From Bacteroidales bacterium (GTDB lineage Bacteria; Bacteroidota; Bacteroidia; Bacteroidales; UBA3663), in the NCBI GenBank assembly GCA_030526445.1, contig JAUNCV010000036.1, forward strand, positions 1-8,291: a stretch of 8,291 bases of DNA, read 5' to 3'. Positions 7,901 to 8,291 of this stretch are shown in pieces. Position 1 is the first letter of the stretch; each line of letters begins with the position of its first letter. Both the position numbers and the translations under genes were made by a program. Below the pieces are notes generated by a model. That model was given only the letters and a program-made list of their open reading frames with translations, searched no databases and was not told where the DNA came from.

Positions 7901-8291
7901 TCGCATCGAAATAGCGAAGTTGCTGCGTGGTGAGATCGTAGTTATAAATACCCGGAGTCTGCGTTGAAATCCAGAGGCTTCGGCCATCAGTATCCATCGA
8001 AGCCACAGTATGTCCCTGCATGGCATTGACCAAGGGAGACTGACGAGTGAAACGATCGCTCTGCTGAGGCACCATCTCATAACCCTGCCACATGGTGCAA
8101 AGCCAAAGATTGCCACGAGAGTCACAAAAAGCATCGGTGATATTTTTCTTTGACGCCTCGAACGGGAATTCATCGTCTTCTTGATGCAACAAAATTTCGC
8201 GTACAGGATCATAGAGAAAAAGACCCTGCGTTGACGACATCAGAAGGCGGCCATCGGAGATGAGCGAAACACTATAAAAAACTGTATTATT
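4983..8291 (-). CDS. Hybrid two-component system regulator (HTCS), 5' end outside window
   Basis: One-protein sensor, kinase and transcription factor of the type that controls glycan-utilisation loci in Bacteroidetes. The visible part has 1102 codons; residues are numbered from the Met at 8240. About nine propeller blades occupy the region up to 380, with repeats such as DKEGNLWVSTKYGLSKYN (314-331). The Y_Y_Y domain spans about 424-488 and a membrane helix 506-525. HisKA has the phospho-acceptor H563 in SHEFRTPLT. The kinase ATP site shows N680, DNGPGI (725-730) and GTGIGL (757-762). The receiver has D844-D846, phospho-acceptor D889, T919 and K941. The AraC-type HTH domain covers about 985-1085 and ends in SPSEY. 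The Met at 8240 is not the start: the frame stays open to 8291 and the 17 upstream codons read as another blade (VSLISDGRLL). Full-length relatives have about 1300-1400 residues, so the signal peptide and several blades are missing. The ligand cannot be predicted from this sequence. Confidence 0.95.
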   Translation of the reverse strand, partial: NNTVFYSVSLISDGRLLMSSTQGLFLYDPVREILLHQEDDEFPFEASKKNITDAFCDSRGNLWLCTMWQGYEMVPQQSDRFTRQSPLVNAMQGHTVASMDTDGRSLWISTQTPGIYNYDLTTQQLRYFDAKNLMPKSVSAQSQYFNNRSYYIFVDSDNDLWISTTPRGLAHMRRKGDGLEVVRYYDLPMIIELNEDKEGTLWVGCYGNSYFSKRKGETHFVEHHLFSNTFSYLACMERLSDGRFATLERGCGLRYINPETQEQTPPVIPDSVLSQCIARNVFLPSALREGRDGRLWIGTVSNGLMCYDPATGSLENIKGVPCEDIASIEIDKEGNLWVSTKYGLSKYNVKAQTFTNYYSADGTGGNEYFDRSSCQLPDGTLLFGGPHGITAFDPLEIPEVQTGTIRLIDLKVHNRLIRPGENQPISKRLDLCDAVRLQHNQNSFSISFSAFDFSEEERFNYQYRLEGQHKNWAESGSSREAFYANLKPGNYTFHVRITNKDRDYVISETSIPVIVSPSLWGTWWARLLYAVASLCVIIYIVRLYRRIRQEKKNRLQSQREKEQEHRINQMNMNFFANVSHEFRTPLTVISGPIGQLCQDPTIGGEQHKLLKVVNRSVTRMLQLVNQMMDFHKLDEDSLCLEVRRQDMVGLLKQVAEFFSVNARDKNITFRTHGLEDVFVAWTDLDKLEKILNNLLGNAMKYTPAGGRVDLSFDVVSGSMLHDLFPDVTFLPDVQYAKIVVADNGPGIPADKREKIFQRYYQLRHTTQAGKSNWGTGIGLYFTHRLVGLHHGYIRVIDNPDGQGAGFCCVIPVSQSAYSPDEISDGSQTQTSLFPIQNEEIELLSEAESEIDKQKPRLVVVDDDVEVIHYLKLLLGKDYRVSCRFDATTALETLRQPDEEVDLVISDVMMPGTSGIQLCQQIKADDQLCHLPVILVTAKNTVQDQVEGLEAGAIAYVTKPFDPQYLQALIKRLLGTRDQTRKALQESTQTSSLDADALSAQDKIFMTELYRLMEEELDNPDMDINRMTELLHISRSKLYYKIKGLTGENPSSFFKTYKLNRAAELIREGKYNLSEISILTGFSTLSHFSSSFKRHFGVSPSEY

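Noticed and set aside
8238..8240. Met codon as the start of the two-component regulator (1085-residue version)
   Set aside because: The frame has no stop up to position 8291, and the 17 upstream codons continue the propeller pattern (VSLISDGRLL). There is no signal peptide after this Met. It is an internal residue and the gene is cut by the window edge.
1..8291. CRISPR array, insertion sequence, integrase, tRNA or rRNA
   Set aside because: Reading both strands I found no regularly spaced repeats, transposase-like frame, terminal inverted repeats or cloverleaf candidates; nearly all the sequence is accounted for by the genes listed.

Overview
The window looks like ordinary chromosomal sequence from a member of the Bacteroidales, most likely Prevotella or a close relative. 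The main evidence is a single-polypeptide hybrid two-component regulator (periplasmic propeller, Y_Y_Y domain, one membrane helix, histidine kinase, receiver, AraC-type DNA-binding domain), an architecture typical of Bacteroidetes. Gene starts preceded by A/T-rich leaders with no clear Shine-Dalgarno sequence fit the same group. The genus is an inference; I cannot confirm it without a search.

Layout: positions 1-75 are an A/C-rich leader with almost no G. On the + strand follow a flotillin-like SPFH protein (76-1455), a 130-bp spacer built of decayed GGAATT-type repeats, the translation factor gene lepA (1586-3427, TTG start), and, only 18 bp later, a multi-pass ion transporter annotated here as a putative sodium:proton antiporter (3446-4735). 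A strong hairpin terminator (4757-4800) closes this strand. On the - strand, converging on the same hairpin, lie a probable 51-residue small protein with an acidic front half and a basic back half (4794-4949) and, 33 bp upstream of it in the direction of transcription, the hybrid two-component regulator (4983 to the right edge). The regulator gene is incomplete: its frame stays open through position 8291, so the first in-frame Met at 8240 is internal and the N-terminal end lies outside the window.

Functionally the left half is housekeeping and envelope: membrane-domain organisation, ribosome back-translocation/biogenesis and ion homeostasis. lepA and the transporter are close enough to be co-transcribed, which is suggestive because EF4/LepA has been linked to ionic stress. 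The right half is a sensor of the kind that controls polysaccharide-utilisation loci; no such locus is visible here, so its targets are presumably beyond the right edge or elsewhere. I see no mobile element, CRISPR array, rRNA or tRNA. I do not see a clear new multi-gene system; the points most worth a second look are the uncatalogued small protein gene, the insertion in the LepA G domain and the lepA-transporter pairing.
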